From MAG-121220-bin8 sp002700465 (lineage in GTDB: Bacteria; Bacteroidota; Bacteroidia; Flavobacteriales; Flavobacteriaceae), in contig CALSTO010000001.1 of the NCBI GenBank assembly GCA_943789295.1, forward strand, positions 1 through 64,000: a stretch of 64,000 nucleotides of DNA, read 5' to 3'. The notes beneath the pieces are model-generated. The model was not told the DNA's origin, ran no database searches, and saw only the letters and a list, made by a program, of their open reading frames with translations. A program made the position numbers and the translations under genes. Position 1 is the first letter of the stretch; the number at the start of each line of letters is the position of its first letter. Positions 8,727 to 18,990 of the stretch are shown in pieces.

Positions 8727-10355
8727 ATGATGACTTGCTTCAGAGTAATTGCTAAAATGTGTTTCACACTTATACTGATAAATCTTGTTCTTGGGTGTTC
8801 TAAGAATAATGACGAAAACACGGCTCCAATTGGAGATTGTAACTCTTATTTTATAGACTCTATTAATGGAGACGACAACAATGACGGGTGCAGCCCTGAA
8901 AAGGCATGGAAAAGCTTTGTCAATCTTAATCAAAAAACCTTAGGTGCTGGAAATTCTGTCAATCTAAAAAAAGGCAGTGTATGGAATGAAACTTTTAAAT
9001 TTAGAGGTAGTGGTGATGAATCTAATCCTATTATAATAACAAGTTACGGAAATGGTAATAAACCTAAAATTGCTCCTAAGGGTAAATCTTATGCCTTTTT
9101 AATTAGAAACCAAGAATATATAGAAGTTTCTGATTTGGAAATCACCAATTTGGGAGATACACCAGCTGAAAACAGAAAAGGTATTTATGTGGAAGCAAGA
9201 GATTTTGGAGTGGTGCATCACTTATATTTTAGAAATATTGAAATACATGATGTTAATGGCGTACATGGCGGTTTAGCTGGTGGGGATTTTCAAAATAACA
9301 AATCTAATGGAGGAATTGTTAGCGTCATTCTTGGTAATGCCGTAGAAACTTATTTTGACGATTTTCTTATTGAAAACTGCCACATTCATCATGTATCTCA
9401 AACAGGTATATACAATACGTCTTCATGGGAAGATAGAGAATGGCCAAGAAGTGGTGGTGTTTATGTAAATCTTTCATGGGTTCCAAGTAGAAATATGGTA
9501 TATCGTAACAATACTATTGAACATATAGCTGGAAATGGCCTTATCCTTAAAAATGCTCATGCTCCTTTAGTTGAATATAATACCTTTGATTATTGTGGGG
9601 AGTTTACCTCAGGAAATGCAGCTTTTTGCTTTAACACTGATTACGCTTTGTTCCAATACAATGAAGTCTCAAATACCGTTACCAATGTAGGAGATGTAGA
9701 TTCAGGCGGATTGGATAGCGACTTCAAAACACGTTGGACTACATTTCAATATAATTATTGCCATAATAATGGAGAAGGTGGAATTTTAATCACGGGAGGA
9801 CCAGCCAGATGGCCCACAGCTTTTAATTATGAAACGATTATACGCTATAATTTACTAGCCAACAATGGAGACCATGCTATAAAGACTTCAGGGAATGTGA
9901 TGAGTTTAAAGGTTTATAATAATCATATTTACTCAGATTTTGATGAATCAATCGAGGTAATTCAACATAAAAGCTGGGATGGTTATTCAAGAAGTGCAGA
10001 ATATTTTAATAATATTTTCTTTAGTAATGGAACCAATGGCTCTATAAGATTAGAAAATAGTGCAGGAAATTCCATTCATGATAATATGTTTTCTGGAATA
10101 TCTATGAATTCGTCAGTAAGTACTACTGCAAATTTATGGAATGTTGCACCGATTTATAGTGTTGGATCTAGCCCTCAACTAAATAGTGTAGAGAATTTCC
10201 GCCTTTCCTCAAATTCGCCTGGTATTAATGTTGGGGATAATAACCAACATGATGCCTTAAATGGTAAGGGTGGAGTTATTACAATCAAGGATATGTTTGG
10301 AAATGATGTGCCTCTTGGAAGTGGAGTCGATATAGGTATGGAAGAACAAGATTAA
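8727..10355 (+). CDS. Right-handed parallel beta-helix lipoprotein, probable polysaccharide lyase or glycosidase
   Basis: The reading frame opens at 8661, but the preceding hairpin and a good lipoprotein signal support ATG at 8727 (542 residues; MMTCFRVIAKMCF...LVLGC). After the lipobox, the protein begins with FIDSINGDDNNDGCSPEKAW, typical of beta-helix carbohydrate enzymes. It then has many short repeat coils of the form YRNNTIEHI, VEYNTFDYC, FQYNEVSN, FQYNYCHNN, IRYNLLANN, VYNNHIY and YFNNIFF. Parallel beta-helices are found in lyase families (such as PL6) and some glycosidases (such as GH28 and GH141). I cannot assign a family or the catalytic residues. As the only non-GH2/GH3 enzyme candidate here, it may make the first cut in the polymer. 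Confidence 0.72.
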   Translation: MMTCFRVIAKMCFTLILINLVLGCSKNNDENTAPIGDCNSYFIDSINGDDNNDGCSPEKAWKSFVNLNQKTLGAGNSVNLKKGSVWNETFKFRGSGDESNPIIITSYGNGNKPKIAPKGKSYAFLIRNQEYIEVSDLEITNLGDTPAENRKGIYVEARDFGVVHHLYFRNIEIHDVNGVHGGLAGGDFQNNKSNGGIVSVILGNAVETYFDDFLIENCHIHHVSQTGIYNTSSWEDREWPRSGGVYVNLSWVPSRNMVYRNNTIEHIAGNGLILKNAHAPLVEYNTFDYCGEFTSGNAAFCFNTDYALFQYNEVSNTVTNVGDVDSGGLDSDFKTRWTTFQYNYCHNNGEGGILITGGPARWPTAFNYETIIRYNLLANNGDHAIKTSGNVMSLKVYNNHIYSDFDESIEVIQHKSWDGYSRSAEYFNNIFFSNGTNGSIRLENSAGNSIHDNMFSGISMNSSVSTTANLWNVAPIYSVGSSPQLNSVENFRLSSNSPGINVGDNNQHDALNGKGGVITIKDMFGNDVPLGSGVDIGMEEQD

Positions 10356-10438
10356 GGTCTAATTACTATTTAAAAGCGTCTGTCATTGCATTTTTCAAGT
10401 CAACATCATCAAATTAATTGTATTAAAGTTTAATAATA

Positions 10439-13147
10439 ATGAATAAAAGAGTTTTCTCTTTATTAATAGCAATTTTTGCTGCCTTAACAGTATCGTCCCA
10501 ATCCGAAAGAGTTAGTGCAATTAATAACAATTGGAATTTTCATCTAGGAAATATTGATTTTGATCAGTATCAATCTCCATCGAAAGCGATATTATCAGAA
10601 GTTATAGAATGGGAAACCATTAACATTCCACATACTTGGAATGATAAGGACGCTATTGATGAAATCCCAGGCTATTACAGAGGAGTAGGGTGGTATAAAA
10701 AAACCATTGATCTAACAGCTGAAAAGCGCGAAAAGAACGTAAAAACTGAAATATACTTTGAAGGAGCAAATCAAGTTACGGATGTTTATGTAAATGGAAA
10801 TTGGGTTGGTCAACATAATGGGGGGTACACTAGGTTTAATTTTGATATTACCGAGTTTCTAAATTTTGGAGAGTCTAATGTATTAGCAATAAAGGTTGAT
10901 AATAGTCATAATGAAGCGATTCCACCGTTATCTGCTGATTTTACTTTTTTTGGAGGTATATACAGAGATGTTTACCTCATCAAACAAAATGCGATTCACT
11001 TTTTAATGGATGACCATGGTTCTTCAGGAGTATATATCTCTACCCCTAAAGTATCCAAAGAAGAAGGTCTTGTAAGTATCAACTGTCTCATAAACAATAG
11101 CGAACATCAAAACAGAAACCTAACCTTAGTAAATCGTATTGAAGACAATCAAGGTGTAATCATAACCGAAAAAAAGAAAAAAATAAAAATCAGAAAGCAC
11201 GATAAGCATTTTTCAGTTGATGAAGATTTTGTTATAAATAATCCACAGCTATGGTCCCCAGATACGCCGTATTTATATCAAGTAATAACCCAAATACAGG
11301 ACTCAAAAACAGGGGTTGTGTTAGATGAGTCCATTGAACCCCTAGGCTTAAGATGGTTTCATTTTGACCCAGAAGAAGGATTTTTCTTAAATGGCAAGTA
11401 TCTTAAACTCATAGGAACAAACCGTCATCAGGATTATTTTAAAAAAGGAAACGCGCTTACAAACGAAATACATGCAAGCGATGTGCAACTACTAAAAGAA
11501 ATGGGTGGCAACTTCTTGAGAATATCCCATTATCCCCAAGATCCTGTAGTCCTTGAAACCTGTGATCGATTAGGAATTTTGACCTCTATAGAAATACCTA
11601 TTGTTAATGCCATAACCGAATCCGAGGCGTTTACAGAAAATAGCCTTCATATGGCAGAAGAAATGGTGAAGCAAAATTTCAATCACCCCTCTTTAATTAT
11701 CTGGGCCTACATGAATGAGGTGCTTTTACGCCCACCTTTTGATGAAAAAACCGAGAAAGAACGTTATGAGTTATATACAAATAATATTGCAAAACTAGCG
11801 TCTAAGATAGAAGATAAAATAAGAACATTAGATCCTAGCAGATATACCATGATTGTAAATCATGGCGCTGTAGATCGTTATGTGAATGCAGGACTTACAG
11901 ATATCTCGATGCTTCTAGGGTGGAATCTATACCAAGGTTGGTACGGGGGTGTTTTTGAGCATTTTGATAAATATCTCGATAAAATTCATCGTCTTTTTCC
12001 AAACAAGCCCATAATCATTTCAGAATATGGAGCAGATGTGCATCATAGGTTGCATTCCTTCGATTCAGAAAGATTCGACTATACTGTAGAATATGGTAAT
12101 AGATATCATGAACATTATCTAAAGGCTATAATGGCTCGCCCTTTTATAGTTGGAGCTAACATTTGGAATTTAAATGATTTCTATTCAGAAACAAGAGGCT
12201 ATGCCATACCAAATACCAATTTAAAGGGAATAACTACTCTGAATAGGGAAAAAAAAGACACTTGGTGGTTGTATAAAACCAAACTTTCCAAGGAACCCAT
12301 TATAAAATTCGGTCAGAATGAATGGAAAATTAGAGGCGGTGTAGCTGAGACTGGAAAAGACCACTGTTTACAACCTGTAACTGTATACAGCAATAGTGAT
12401 TCCGTACAATTAACTCATAATAATATTGTCTACAATGCCGAGGTAAAAGATTATATAGCTCGTTTTTCTATCCCATTTACAAACGGCATAAATAAACTTA
12501 AGGCAACAAGCACTTTTCAAACTGAAACATATAACGATGTTTTGAAAATAGACTTTAGGTTGGCACCGAATCAATTTTCAGAGTTTGATGATGATTTTGA
12601 TGAGTTAAATGTGCTTTTAGGGACCAAACGAATTTATGAAGACCGTGTTAACAGTATGGTATGGATACCTGAACAAGAATACGCTCAGGGAAGTTGGGGG
12701 TATATAGGAGGAAAGCCCTACAGAGCAAAAACTAAATTTGGCAGTTTACCAAGTTCTGAGCTGAATATTAAAGGTTCGCAAGATGATCCAATATACCAAA
12801 CACAACGCGTTGGGATTAATGGTTTTAAGCTAGATGTTCCGAATGGCAAGTACTCTGTTACATTACATTGGACAGAACTGGAGTCAAATATAAAACATGA
12901 GAAGTTGGCTTATAACTTAGGAAATGACAGAGTATTTGAAGGTTTCTCGAGTCGAATTTTTAATGTGATTTTGAACGGAGAATATATCGAGAAAAACTTA
13001 AATATTTCAGAGAAATATGGAGTTGAAAAGGCAGTTTCTGTCAAATACCAAATAAGTGTTAATGATGGAGAAGGAATCAAAATTAATTTTGAATCTGTGA
13101 AAGGTTTACCCATATTAAATGCTTTTCAGATAAGAAAAATTCAATAA
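10439..13147 (+). CDS. Glycoside hydrolase family 2 enzyme with C-terminal malectin-like domain
   Basis: This is a 902-residue secreted GH2 exo-enzyme (signal MNKRVFSLLIAIFAALTVSSQ). Order: jelly-roll sugar-binding domain (about 25-185, with NIPHTWND and YRGVGWYKKTI), immunoglobulin-like domain (about 190-305), TIM barrel (about 310-600), and a malectin-like C-terminal domain (about 745-900). The catalytic acid/base is probably Glu427 in YMNE, and the nucleophile Glu529 in SEYGAD. The family retains configuration; known activities include beta-galactosidase, beta-glucuronidase and beta-mannosidase. The motif GTNRHQDY occurs where the lacZ-type family has NRHE. With a glucuronate pathway downstream, a beta-glucuronidase role is attractive but unproven. 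Confidence 0.9.
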   Translation: MNKRVFSLLIAIFAALTVSSQSERVSAINNNWNFHLGNIDFDQYQSPSKAILSEVIEWETINIPHTWNDKDAIDEIPGYYRGVGWYKKTIDLTAEKREKNVKTEIYFEGANQVTDVYVNGNWVGQHNGGYTRFNFDITEFLNFGESNVLAIKVDNSHNEAIPPLSADFTFFGGIYRDVYLIKQNAIHFLMDDHGSSGVYISTPKVSKEEGLVSINCLINNSEHQNRNLTLVNRIEDNQGVIITEKKKKIKIRKHDKHFSVDEDFVINNPQLWSPDTPYLYQVITQIQDSKTGVVLDESIEPLGLRWFHFDPEEGFFLNGKYLKLIGTNRHQDYFKKGNALTNEIHASDVQLLKEMGGNFLRISHYPQDPVVLETCDRLGILTSIEIPIVNAITESEAFTENSLHMAEEMVKQNFNHPSLIIWAYMNEVLLRPPFDEKTEKERYELYTNNIAKLASKIEDKIRTLDPSRYTMIVNHGAVDRYVNAGLTDISMLLGWNLYQGWYGGVFEHFDKYLDKIHRLFPNKPIIISEYGADVHHRLHSFDSERFDYTVEYGNRYHEHYLKAIMARPFIVGANIWNLNDFYSETRGYAIPNTNLKGITTLNREKKDTWWLYKTKLSKEPIIKFGQNEWKIRGGVAETGKDHCLQPVTVYSNSDSVQLTHNNIVYNAEVKDYIARFSIPFTNGINKLKATSTFQTETYNDVLKIDFRLAPNQFSEFDDDFDELNVLLGTKRIYEDRVNSMVWIPEQEYAQGSWGYIGGKPYRAKTKFGSLPSSELNIKGSQDDPIYQTQRVGINGFKLDVPNGKYSVTLHWTELESNIKHEKLAYNLGNDRVFEGFSSRIFNVILNGEYIEKNLNISEKYGVEKAVSVKYQISVNDGEGIKINFESVKGLPILNAFQIRKIQ

Positions 13148-13182
13148 TCTAAAATATTAAAACTTACCTTATTTATACGTCT

Positions 13183-15504
13183 ATGAAGAAATACTCAATA
13201 ACGTTTTTTATTGCAATCAGCTTGATGTTTTTATTATTTAGTTGGAATAAAAACGAAAGAGAAAAAAGTCTTAGCACAATACGAGATCTGAATCCTGAAA
13301 TTGAAAAAAAAGTAGATTCAGTTTTAAGTCTGATGCGTATAAATGAAAAAATAGGTCAGCTAGTTCAATATAGCGGAAAATGGAACGTAACTGGGCCTAC
13401 CTCATCAAAAAAAGATCAGTACAAATTAGAAAAAATAAAAAAAGGGGAAGTCGGCTCTATGCTTAACGTTACATCTGTAAAAACAGTTCGAAATATTCAA
13501 GAAATAAACATGAAACATTCGAGGTTAAAAATACCCCTAATTTTCGCTTTTGATGTTATCCATGGTTATAAAACTATTTTTCCTATTCCATTAGGAGAAA
13601 GTGCAAGTTGGGATTTAGATATTATAGAACAGTCTGCCTCGATTGCTGCGAGAGAAAGTGCTGCTTCTGGGTTAAATTGGACATTTGCCCCAATGATAGA
13701 TGTTTCTAGAGATGCTAGGTGGGGTAGAATTATGGAAAGTGCTGGAGAAGATGTTTACCTAAATAGTGTAATAGGAGTAGCTCGAATCAAAGGTTTTCAA
13801 GGGGATGACTTGTCAGACGATTTAACCATTGCAGCTTGTGCCAAACATTTTGCTGGATATGGATTTGCCGAAGCAGGAAGAGAATACAATACAGTAACCA
13901 TTGGAGAAAATGAATTGTATAATACCATTTTACCTCCCTTTAAAGCTGCTGCACAAGCAGGGGTAGCAACTTTTATGAACTCATTCAATGATATTGATGG
14001 TATTCCATCTACAGGACATAAACGTTTACAACGAGATGTTTTGAAAGGCACATGGAAGTGGAATGGACTTATAGTTTCAGATTGGGCCTCTATTGGAGAA
14101 ATGAAGGCTCATGGTTTTGCAAGAGATAAAAAACATGCTGCAGAAATTGCATTAAATGCGGGTTGCGATATGGATATGGAATCTTATGCTTACGAAAGCA
14201 GTTTATATACTTTATTGGATGAAGATAAAGTTGATATTGAACAAATAGATGATGCCGTAAGACGTGTTCTCCGCTTAAAATTTCAATTAGGATTGTTTGA
14301 TAATCCATATAAATATTGCGACGAAGAGAGAGAAAAAAAAGAGGTTTATACCAAAGAAAACTTAAGTATTGCCAGAGATGTTGCTAAAAGATCGATTGTT
14401 TTGCTTAAAAATGAAAATAAACTTCTACCTCTTTCAAAAAACATAAAACGAATAGCAGTAATTGGTCCTATGGCCAATGATAAAGATACACCACTAGGGA
14501 ATTGGAGAGCTAAGGGAGAGTACAATTCTGCAGTTTCTTTGCTAGAAGGAGTAAAAAGCATGGTAGGAATAAATACTGAAGTCCTTTATGCAAAAGGTGT
14601 AGATTTAATTATACCTAACATTAAACCGGGTGAAAACCAGTACAAGTTACCCTTAAAGTTTAATACTACTGATAATTCTAAAATTGCTAGAGCTGTAGAA
14701 GTAGCAAAAAAATCTGACGTAGTTTTATTAGCAATTGGTGAAAACGCATATCAAACAGGAGAAGGAAGGAGTCAGACCAACATTGGACTTTTAGGATTAC
14801 AAAACAAATTGCTAGAAGCTGTATACAAGGTAAATAAAAATGTAGTTGTGGTTTTAATGAACGGCAGGCCTTTAGACTTAACTAAAGTATCAGATACTGC
14901 TCCTAGTATTTTAGAATGTTGGCATTTAGGGTCTCAGTCTGGAAATGCAATTGCAGATGTAATTTTTGGTGATTATAACCCCTCAGGAAAATTGCCAGTG
15001 TCATTTCCACATCATGTAGGTCAAGAACCGCTTTATTATAGCCAAAAAAATACTGGTCGCCCATCGAGTACTAAAAATGTTTTTTACTCAGGTTATAGAG
15101 ATGCGCCAAAGACAGCTTTATATCCATTTGGATTTGGTTTAAGTTACACAACCTTTAGTTATGACAACCTACAATTAGACAAAAAAGAAACCACAGTTAA
15201 TCAAAATATAAACGTTTCTGTCAATGTCAAGAATACAGGTGACACAACAGGAGAAGAAGTGGTTCAGCTTTATATTAGAGACCTTGTAGGAAGTCTTGTA
15301 AGACCCATAAAAGAATTAAAAGGATTCGAAAAGGTGAAATTGAAACCTGGTGAATCTAAAACAATAACTTTTACGCTTAATGCTAAAACATTACAGTTTT
15401 ATACAGCCCATAAAAAATGGGAAGTAGAGCCAGGAGAGTTTAATGTTTGGGTAGGAGGTGACTCTAATACTTCTCTCATGAAAAGCTTTAGTGTCATTGA
15501 ATGA
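13183..15504 (+). CDS. bglX: Glycoside hydrolase family 3 beta-glycosidase, BglX-like
   Basis: This 773-residue enzyme has an N-terminal hydrophobic export segment (ITFFIAISLMFLLFSW) and is probably periplasmic. It has the three GH3 parts: TIM barrel (about 45-380), alpha/beta sandwich (about 415-640) and a fibronectin-III-like C-terminal domain (about 690-765, with GEEVVQLYIRD). The nucleophile is Asp300 in VSDWAS. BglX-type motifs are clear: RLKIPLIFAFDVIHGYKTIFPIP, shortened here as IPLIFAFDVIHGY, plus DVSRDARWGR, KHFAGYG and ECWHLGSQSG. The family releases terminal beta-glucose, xylose or similar residues from oligosaccharides. It lies 35 bases after the GH2 gene and is probably co-transcribed with it. 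Confidence 0.92.
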   Translation: MKKYSITFFIAISLMFLLFSWNKNEREKSLSTIRDLNPEIEKKVDSVLSLMRINEKIGQLVQYSGKWNVTGPTSSKKDQYKLEKIKKGEVGSMLNVTSVKTVRNIQEINMKHSRLKIPLIFAFDVIHGYKTIFPIPLGESASWDLDIIEQSASIAARESAASGLNWTFAPMIDVSRDARWGRIMESAGEDVYLNSVIGVARIKGFQGDDLSDDLTIAACAKHFAGYGFAEAGREYNTVTIGENELYNTILPPFKAAAQAGVATFMNSFNDIDGIPSTGHKRLQRDVLKGTWKWNGLIVSDWASIGEMKAHGFARDKKHAAEIALNAGCDMDMESYAYESSLYTLLDEDKVDIEQIDDAVRRVLRLKFQLGLFDNPYKYCDEEREKKEVYTKENLSIARDVAKRSIVLLKNENKLLPLSKNIKRIAVIGPMANDKDTPLGNWRAKGEYNSAVSLLEGVKSMVGINTEVLYAKGVDLIIPNIKPGENQYKLPLKFNTTDNSKIARAVEVAKKSDVVLLAIGENAYQTGEGRSQTNIGLLGLQNKLLEAVYKVNKNVVVVLMNGRPLDLTKVSDTAPSILECWHLGSQSGNAIADVIFGDYNPSGKLPVSFPHHVGQEPLYYSQKNTGRPSSTKNVFYSGYRDAPKTALYPFGFGLSYTTFSYDNLQLDKKETTVNQNINVSVNVKNTGDTTGEEVVQLYIRDLVGSLVRPIKELKGFEKVKLKPGESKTITFTLNAKTLQFYTAHKKWEVEPGEFNVWVGGDSNTSLMKSFSVIE

Positions 15505-15535
15505 TAGATTCAATTTTAAAATTAAAAAAAATAGA

Positions 15536-16363
15536 ATGAGTAAAGTAGTTGTAGTAACAGGAGCTGGTGGGGTACTTTGTAGTACCTTGGCGAAAGCCCT
15601 TGCGAAAGAAGGGCATAAGATTGCAGTATTAGACTTGAGAATTGATGCCGCAAATAAAGTGGCAGAAGAAATCAATAGTGAAGGAGGAACAGCAATCGCT
15701 GTAGCTGCTAATGTATTAGAAAAAGCATCTCTTGATGCAGCAAAACTTGCAGTAAATAACACCTTAGGAGCTTGTGATATTTTGGTCAATGGTGCTGGAG
15801 GAAATCACCCCTTAGGAACAACTTCCAATCCACATTTGTTAGAAAAAGATTTGTTAAACAATTCAGAAGGGTTCAAAACCTTCTTTGATTTAGACCCTAA
15901 AGGAATTGAGTTTGTGTTTAACTTAAATTTTATTGGAACCCTTTTGCCAACCCAAGTTTTTGCTAAAGATATGGTTGGAAGAGATGGCTGTAGCGTATTA
16001 AACATTTCTTCTATGAATGCTTATACGCCACTTACTAAAATTCCAGCATATAGCGGAGCCAAAGCAGCCATATCAAACTTTACTCAATGGTTAGCAGTGC
16101 ACTTTTCAAAAGTAGGAATCCGTGTTAACGCATTAGCCCCAGGGTTTTTCCTGACCAATCAAAATAGAACCTTGCTTACTAACGAAGACGGAAGTTTAAC
16201 TCAAAGAGGACAACAGATTATAGATCAGACACCCATGGGAAGGTATGGCAAGCCAGAAGATTTGGTAAGTAGCACTTTATACTTGTGTGATGATTCTTCA
16301 TCTTTTGTAACGGGAATCGTAATTCCTATTGATGGAGGTTTCTCTGCGTATAGTGGAGTTTAA
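15536..16363 (+). CDS. SDR-family oxidoreductase, probable fructuronate reductase (mannonate dehydrogenase)
   Basis: A frame opens at a GTG (15491) inside the GH3 gene, but ATG at 15536 starts directly before the nucleotide-binding motif (MSKVVVVTGAGG), giving 275 residues. The classical SDR triad is present: Ser159 (NISSMNA), Tyr172 and Lys176 (YSGAK). The family's substrate-binding end GIVIPIDGGFSAYSG is also seen. Position just before uxuA and uxaC, with no UxuB of the long-chain mannitol dehydrogenase family in the window, suggests that it reduces D-fructuronate to D-mannonate with NAD(P)H. SDR substrate assignment from sequence alone is uncertain; another sugar dehydrogenase role is possible. 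Confidence 0.78.
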   Translation: MSKVVVVTGAGGVLCSTLAKALAKEGHKIAVLDLRIDAANKVAEEINSEGGTAIAVAANVLEKASLDAAKLAVNNTLGACDILVNGAGGNHPLGTTSNPHLLEKDLLNNSEGFKTFFDLDPKGIEFVFNLNFIGTLLPTQVFAKDMVGRDGCSVLNISSMNAYTPLTKIPAYSGAKAAISNFTQWLAVHFSKVGIRVNALAPGFFLTNQNRTLLTNEDGSLTQRGQQIIDQTPMGRYGKPEDLVSSTLYLCDDSSSFVTGIVIPIDGGFSAYSGV

Positions 16364-16384
16364 TTTATAAATAATTGAATAAAT

Positions 16385-17566
16385 ATGGAACAAACTTGGA
16401 GATGGTACGGACCCAATGACCCCGTTTCATTATCAGATATAAAGCAGGCTGGAGCGACAGGAATTGTTTCAGCATTGCACCATATTCCTAATGGTGAGCT
16501 ATGGACTTTGGAAGAAATTCAAAAACGAAAAAAAACCATTGAGTTAGCAGGTTTAACATGGAGTGTGGTAGAGAGTATTCCAGTACATGAAACTATTAAA
16601 ACTCGCTCAGGAAATTTTCAAGCTTACATTGAAAACTATAAAACAAGTATTGAAAATCTAGCCTCATGTGGAATCAATATTGTGTGCTATAATTTTATGC
16701 CTGTTTTAGATTGGACTCGTACAGATTTGGGGTTTCAAGTTCAGGACGGATCCAAAGCGCTTCGTTTTGATGTAATTGCCTTTGCTGCTTTTGAATTATT
16801 CCTGTTGAAAAGACCTGGTGCAGAAACAACTTATACCAGCGATCAAATTGCACTGGCCAAGGAATATGTAAAATCACTTTCAGAAGAAAGTAAAAAAGAC
16901 CTTGTAAAAAATATTATTGCAGGTCTACCTGGAGCAGAAGAAGGTTATACCCTAGAACAGTTTCAAGGTATTTTAGACACTTATAAAGACATAGAAGCAG
17001 ATACTTTAAGAGAAAACCTCGTTTCCTTTTTAAAAGAAATCATACCGGTAGCATCAAAAAATGAAGTGTTAATGTGTATACACCCGGATGACCCTCCATA
17101 TCCCATTCTTGGATTACCGAGAGTGGTGAGTACAGAGGCTGACTATGCTTACTTATTTGATAATGTTCCTGATATTTCTAATGGGATTACCTACTGTACA
17201 GGCTCTTTAGGTGTAAGAGCTGATAATGACTTGATACAAATTTTAAAACGATTTGCAGACCGTGTTCACTTTTTGCACTTAAGAAGCACAAAGCGGGATG
17301 AACAAGGTAATTTTTATGAAGCCAATCACCTTGAAGGTGATGTAGATATGTATGCTGTAATAAAGGAAGTATTGACGGAACAAAAAAGACGTTTAGAAAC
17401 AGGTAGAAAAGATACGAAAATCCCCATGCGTCCGGATCATGGCCACCAAATGTTAGATGATTTGCATAAAAAAACCAATCCGGGATATTCAGGGATTGGA
17501 AGGTTAAGAGGTTTAGCAGAGCTTAGAGGTTTGGAATTAGGAATTAAAACCAGTTTGAACTTATGA
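16385..17566 (+). CDS. uxuA: D-mannonate dehydratase
   Basis: This 393-residue protein matches the E. coli family length of about 394. It dehydrates D-mannonate to 2-keto-3-deoxy-D-gluconate (EC 4.2.1.8) in the cytoplasm. Typical UxuA stretches are MEQTWRWYGPNDPVSL at the start, GATGIVSALHHIPNGE, VVESIPVHE, IVCYNFMPVLDWTRTDL, MCIHPDDPP and the late RPDHGHQMLDD, which carries likely metal ligands. It follows the SDR gene by 21 bases, and its stop overlaps the uxaC start by 4 bases (ATGA), so the two are translationally coupled steps of one pathway. Confidence 0.95.
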   Translation: MEQTWRWYGPNDPVSLSDIKQAGATGIVSALHHIPNGELWTLEEIQKRKKTIELAGLTWSVVESIPVHETIKTRSGNFQAYIENYKTSIENLASCGINIVCYNFMPVLDWTRTDLGFQVQDGSKALRFDVIAFAAFELFLLKRPGAETTYTSDQIALAKEYVKSLSEESKKDLVKNIIAGLPGAEEGYTLEQFQGILDTYKDIEADTLRENLVSFLKEIIPVASKNEVLMCIHPDDPPYPILGLPRVVSTEADYAYLFDNVPDISNGITYCTGSLGVRADNDLIQILKRFADRVHFLHLRSTKRDEQGNFYEANHLEGDVDMYAVIKEVLTEQKRRLETGRKDTKIPMRPDHGHQMLDDLHKKTNPGYSGIGRLRGLAELRGLELGIKTSLNL

Positions 17567-18984
17567 GCCAAATAAATTCAAAAAACTTTATAACAGACAA
17601 TTTTCTCTTAAACTCCCAGGAGGCAGAAGTGCTGTATCATGAATATGCAAAAGATTTGCCTATCATAGATTATCACAATCATTTGTCGGCTCAACAAATT
17701 GCAGAAAACAAACCAGTAAATAACATAACCAATGCTTGGTTGAGTGAAGATCATTATAAATGGCGGGGAATGCGTGCCAATGGAGTTGAAGAAAACTTTA
17801 TTTCCGGAGATGCTTCTAAAGAAAAAAAGTTTATGAAATGGGCAGAAACAGTTCCTAACACCTTAAGAAATCCATTATTTCACTGGACACAGTTAGAGTT
17901 GAAGCGTTATTTTAATATTGATGAAATATTACAACCCAATAATGCTTTGGAGATTTATTCAAAAACGAATAGGGTTTTAGAAACAAAGACACCTGCCCAA
18001 TTGTTAGAGCAGATGAAGGTTGAAGTAATCTGCACAACAGATGATCCCACAGATGACTTAAGATATCATAAACAAATAGCAAAGGCTAGATTTTTCACAA
18101 AAGTTTACCCCACCTTCAGACCGGATAACTTGTTTTTTATTGGAGAACAAAAATTTGATACCTATTTAGGAAAACTTGAAGATTGTGTCAATTTCTCTAT
18201 CAGTAATTATTCAAATCTTTTAAAAGCCATTGATAACAGAATAGATTTCTTCCATGAAAATGGCTGTAAACTATCAGATTACGGAATTAGTGGTGTTTTT
18301 TCTTTCGTGGATTTTAATGACGATGAAATACAATCGGTTTTTGATAAAAACCTAAGGGGAGTAAAACTGACAGAACTTGAAATACAACAATACAGGTCAA
18401 GTCTTTTAATGCATTTAAGCAAAAAGTATCACGAAAAAGGTTGGGTGCAACAATTTCATTTAGGAGTCATAAGAAACAATAATGATCGATTAAATGAACT
18501 TGTTGGTGCTGATGCTGGCTGTGACTCTATAGCAGATTATCCAATTATTGAATCATTGTCGAAGTTTTTAAATGCTTTGGATCGTACAGATCAATTGGCA
18601 AAAACCATTACCTACAATTTAAATCCAGCACAGAACGAAGTTTTTGCAACCATGATGGGAAATTTTAATACCGGAGGTGTTTCCGGTAAAATGCAATGGG
18701 GTGCTGCTTGGTGGTTTTTAGACCAAAAAGACGGTATTGAAAAACAACTCAATGTACTTTCAAATATGGGCTTGCTAAGTAAGTTTATAGGAATGCTCAC
18801 AGACAGTAGAAGCTTTTTGTCTTTTCCAAGGCACGAATACTTCAGAAGAATATTGTGTGATGTGATGGCAGAAGACATTAGAAAAGGGTTGGTTCCCAAT
18901 GATATTTCTTTTATTGGGAAAATGATTGAGGACATTTGTTATAACAATGCCGTCAATTATTTTGAATTTAACAATTACAAATAA
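17563..18984 (+). CDS. uxaC: Glucuronate/uronate isomerase
   Basis: At 473 residues it fits the UxaC family (E. coli 470). It converts D-glucuronate to D-fructuronate and D-galacturonate to D-tagaturonate (EC 5.3.1.12). Family marks are the amidohydrolase-fold metal motif DYHNHL near residue 35, ICTTDDPTDDLRYH, VQQFHLGVIRNNN, GKMQWGAAWWFLDQ and the late LTDSRSFLSFPRHEYFRRIL, shortened here as DSRSFLSFPRHEYFRR. It overlaps uxuA by 4 bases and is 6 bases before the transporter gene. This gene is the best evidence that the locus yields glucuronate or galacturonate. Absence of tagaturonate reductase and altronate dehydratase (UxaB, UxaA) in this operon favours glucuronate. Confidence 0.96.
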   Translation: MSQINSKNFITDNFLLNSQEAEVLYHEYAKDLPIIDYHNHLSAQQIAENKPVNNITNAWLSEDHYKWRGMRANGVEENFISGDASKEKKFMKWAETVPNTLRNPLFHWTQLELKRYFNIDEILQPNNALEIYSKTNRVLETKTPAQLLEQMKVEVICTTDDPTDDLRYHKQIAKARFFTKVYPTFRPDNLFFIGEQKFDTYLGKLEDCVNFSISNYSNLLKAIDNRIDFFHENGCKLSDYGISGVFSFVDFNDDEIQSVFDKNLRGVKLTELEIQQYRSSLLMHLSKKYHEKGWVQQFHLGVIRNNNDRLNELVGADAGCDSIADYPIIESLSKFLNALDRTDQLAKTITYNLNPAQNEVFATMMGNFNTGGVSGKMQWGAAWWFLDQKDGIEKQLNVLSNMGLLSKFIGMLTDSRSFLSFPRHEYFRRILCDVMAEDIRKGLVPNDISFIGKMIEDICYNNAVNYFEFNNYK

Positions 18985-18990
18985 ATTTTC

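Noticed and set aside
15391..15789. 132-codon open frame antisense to the GH3 end and SDR start
   Set aside because: It lies opposite two well-supported genes, has no homology that I recognise and is best explained as a coding shadow.
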